Of a stretch of 64,000 bases of DNA, positions 61,301-64,000 are shown piece by piece; position 1 is the first letter of the stretch, and every line of letters starts with the position of its first letter. The stretch covers positions 186,001-250,000 of the forward strand of contig VDFB02254968.1 in assembly GCA_007258455.2 (NCBI GenBank), read 5' to 3'. The translations under genes and the position numbers were made by a program. The stretch comes from Sequoia sempervirens (taxonomy: Eukaryota; Streptophyta; Pinopsida; Cupressales; Cupressaceae). The notes beneath the pieces were generated by a model. It saw nothing but the letters and a program-made list of their open reading frames with translations. It was not told the DNA's origin and made no database searches.

Positions 61301-62819
61301 TCTCAAAATTATAAATCATACAAGGATCCCAAATTTTGAAGAGTTCCTTGCACATCTACATTTTATTCCAATGTTCCTTATTTAGATATTGATTCCCTAA
61401 CACCATTTACTTCTCTCATCAAAGTCTAAACTTTAAGGATAACTTGTAACACTTGCACTTTGTCCCATTTTCCAAGTTCCTTCATTATTTCATCTCCCAT
61501 ATTTCTTCCTTGCATTCCTCCTCCCTAAGACTTAAAATACTTCCCATACACATTAGCACACATCCATGGGTGCCACGAAGACCGAAAACTTTGCCATGTT
61601 ATCAAATTAGCTTAAAATTTGGACATCTTGGCACACTTCTACCACCTACTCTCTTGTCATTTTAGACTCTCCAGCTATTAGAGTAAATATCACATGACTT
61701 CCAAGGGTTTCTCCTATAGTTTTTTTGTGCTCATTCCATGTCTAGAATGCGTTGAACTAGATATTCATTAGTAAAAAGTAACTCTTGTAGATTAGAGTGA
61801 TTGTATGAAACGCTTCCTACAATATGGTAGACATGTTTTCATATGATATCATGTGCAAATTATGAAGGAAGGATGTTCGAGAGGTATGGGTGCAAATAGA
61901 CGTTCCCACAAATTTTGGACTTCTAGCATCTTTTGCAAGTCTATAATACTCTTGAGATATTTTGGCCAAGATGATCCTAATTTGTTTAGTGTACACAATA
62001 CAATGCTCAAAATATAAAAATTATTTCTTGTATGTGAATTTTAATAATATTTCTAGCAAGAAAGCTAATATTAAATAGTAAAATCTTAATATTGTGATTG
62101 TTTTAATTGCAAGTGTGAGGGGAGGTCCATATTTATTTGGAAGTTGACATTTGAATGTTTTATTTTTTCTTTGTTTTTATAAATTATTTTAAAAACACTC
62201 AATTTAATAAATTCCTTCCAAATTTGACCTTTGTATGAAAATTTTGAGAATAAAATCAAAATAACTATTCACACGTACATTATCATGAAGTTAGTCACAC
62301 TTGAATTGAAGACTACTTGCCTTTGTAATAGGATATAATTATGATATATATAAGAATTTCATTTTGTTTTTTGTTAAATCTAAAGATGAAAACATGAAGA
62401 CAAGATTAATCTTATCTATTACATAATGTTTAGATATGTTAAAAGTAATTATTCAATGTCCAAACATACATTTATAAATTGGTATAGTTCCATAACATAA
62501 TTAATAATATAATTTTAATTATTTTTAAGATATTCATGCAGTATTTAACTAACTAAAACAGTTAACATAATCTTTCCATCAAAGAATCACCTTGTGTGTT
62601 TTTTTTCCACAAAATTTCTTTTTTTGTATATTTTTTTACATTCATATCATAAAATTACAATCTCACCTTATAATCATTATTATTCAAAATATATAAAAAA
62701 ACCATATCTTTTCTTAACATCATCGAATCACCATAATTAAAATAATTAAAATATATCTCGTTGCAAAAATGAGGTATAATACTTTACTTGCACTTAAATT
62801 TAAGAAACAAAACTTGACA
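58346..62819. other. Intergenic sequence between GLR paralogues
   Basis: AT-rich, no gene or bordered element that I can support. ORFs around 59967-60296 and 61016-61665 are short, overlap on both strands and lack protein motifs. Confidence 0.5.
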
Positions 62820-62822
62820 TTG

Positions 62823-63106
62823 CTAACATTTGGGTAGTTAGACAGAAAGTCCTATCTATAACGGCTTATGAGCCCAACATTGATTACGGCTTGGTCATAA
62901 AATAAAAAAAACTTGACAGTAACACATTTGTACAACTAATTTTTGAAAACGCAATTTGTGTCGCTACCTTTTTGGCTGGTATATTGACCTATTGGGTTAA
63001 ATATATCTAAGTAAACAGCCGTCTTTGGGAATCTGAGACTACAAGCAAGTTGTTCAGCATGAAAATCCTATATTATCTAAAACACGAGGATCTCAGCGTC
63101 GGAATT
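62823..63106 (-). repeat. 3' flank shared with the other GLR gene
   Basis: Single copy of ATTTGGGTAGTTA followed by AGAAAGTCxTATCTATAA and GGCTTATGAGCCxAACxTTGA. It corresponds to 45335-45400 beyond the first GLR gene. The duplication that made the two genes therefore included downstream sequence. Confidence 0.8.
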
Positions 63107-63961
63107 CTATGGAACGCGGGCCCTCATACTTTGTGAAGATTTGATCATAGCCAGTACATGAGTGGAAAATTCATGTGTCTGGGATGCCCTCCAATCTTGG
63201 TCCATCTGACGTAGCTTTCGGGCGATATGGATCAACACTGCGATGGCATAGATGGATGCGGTGAGAACGAAAAGAATCCATAGATTGCGCAGAATTATGG
63301 GAGAGGAATCGGAGTCAAGGCCCGTCTCTAAATCCAGCCGAGACACTGTTTTCCCAAACCATTTACTACGGATGCTCTCCACAGCGTAGTGCTGCTCCGA
63401 TATGTTTAGCACTGCTTCAGATATGTCTGCTAAAAATGGCGACCCTTTGCGGAAGAACTGTCATACCAATGTAAAATTTCAATTCGACCTTCAATGTGTA
63501 TATATATTTTCTAAAAATTAGCTGTAGAATGAAATGAAATATGGAACAAGTTCTTACAAATCCCAAGCCTCCTGTGTCGAAGTATCCTTGATCTACAACA
63601 GTGAATTTCTCACTTGGGTAAAGAGATTTGACTATTTCAACATATTGGATCTCATCTACTATGGCATCCACTTCATTGCTTGATAGCTTTTGCACGTAAT
63701 CATGTGAACATCCTAAAGGAATCAATCTGTCTTGAGGTATTTTTAGAGTATCTGTGAGATAATATTTAATAAATGAAGTTTTCCTGTAACCTACTTTAAC
63801 ATTGCTTGTGCTGAGACTTTTGATGTTTGTAATTGTAGGTGCCAATCTTTCCACCGTCAGAATAGAAGTCAGATGTGCAGTGTAGGTGTTGTTCAGTATT
63901 AGTGAAATGATAAGACACGTAGCTATTATTCCCTTGCCCAGAGAACTCTTCACTTCGTCTC
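63107..63961 (-). CDS. GLR: Second glutamate receptor-like gene, last two exons (runs past window end)
   Basis: Tandem paralogue of the GLR gene at 45563. Exon 63961-63558 is 404 nt, the same length and phase as its counterpart. It encodes DEVKSSLGKGIIATCLIISL, the M3 motif TYTAHLTSILTVERL (Thr where the first copy has Ser), and S2 to YFDTGGLGF. Exon 63457-63107 (351 nt) starts FFRKGSPFLADI, carries M4 (NLWILFVLTASIYAIAVLIH) and ends MRARVP-stop, four residues shorter than the first copy. The intron between is GT-AG, 100 nt. Both frames are open, so the gene looks intact as far as visible. The pore micro-exon, S1 and N-terminal domain lie beyond 64000. Confidence 0.92.
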
Positions 63962-64000
63962 CTGTATGTCATTACACACATCCACAAAAAAATGTCATTA

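Noticed and set aside
1..64000. tRNA, rRNA or other structured RNA genes
   Set aside because: No cloverleaf A/B boxes or rRNA segments noticed; primer-binding sites match tRNA ends only over 12-15 bases. Not an exhaustive search.

Overview
The window looks like nuclear DNA of a seed plant with a large, repeat-filled genome. The reasons are a plant-type glutamate receptor-like (GLR) gene with spliceosomal introns, LTR retrotransposons primed by initiator-Met tRNA, plant LINE fragments, and a CACTA-like end. A gymnosperm is my guess from the repeat style, not something the sequence proves. Almost everything outside the GLR genes is transposon sequence at different stages of decay.

Layout. 1-1048 holds a broken Pro/Ser-rich ORF, followed by a 72-bp minisatellite (about 1963-2480). 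A CACTA-like terminus lies at 4682. 5378-12646 is a complete minus-strand Ty3/gypsy-type element (TSD GTGAG) that keeps only gag and protease. It carries a nested 2.16-kb non-coding LTR element (8477-10638, TSD CTTAT). 13410-19261 is a plus-strand, copia-like LTR element with a non-coding interior, and a relative follows at about 20329-21465. A 2.25-kb retroposon with perfect 15-bp target-site duplications (23625-23639 and 41733-41747) is split by a 15.8-kb minus-strand Tat-like gypsy element (24467-40303, TSD TAACC). That gypsy element has gag, protease, an extra RNase H, RT, a degenerate native RNase H and integrase. Beyond these lie two more ORFs, transcribed divergently from a roughly 700-bp spacer. 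A roughly 1-kb TIR transposon is nested in one of the two.

43600-44700 is a LINE 3' fragment. 45563-49352 (minus) is an intact-looking six-exon GLR gene whose reconstructed exons sum to 2601 nt, or 866 residues. The last two exons of a second GLR paralogue in the same orientation occupy 63107-63961 and run on past the window edge. Between the two GLRs is an 8.8-kb element with terminal inverted repeats of about 0.9 kb (49588-58345). Its outer end is only about 236 bp upstream of the GLR start codon. Its left arm carries an ORF1-only LINE-like insertion with 15-bp TSDs, and the right arm preserves the empty site. Its interior carries a second copy of the 1-kb TIR transposon.

How the parts relate. 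The GLR genes are the only host genes I can support; they encode ligand-gated cation channels. The other features record insertions, and their nesting gives relative ages. Reading frames in the retroelements are mostly interrupted by stops that fit C-to-T change at CG or CHG sites, as expected of silenced, methylated plant repeats.
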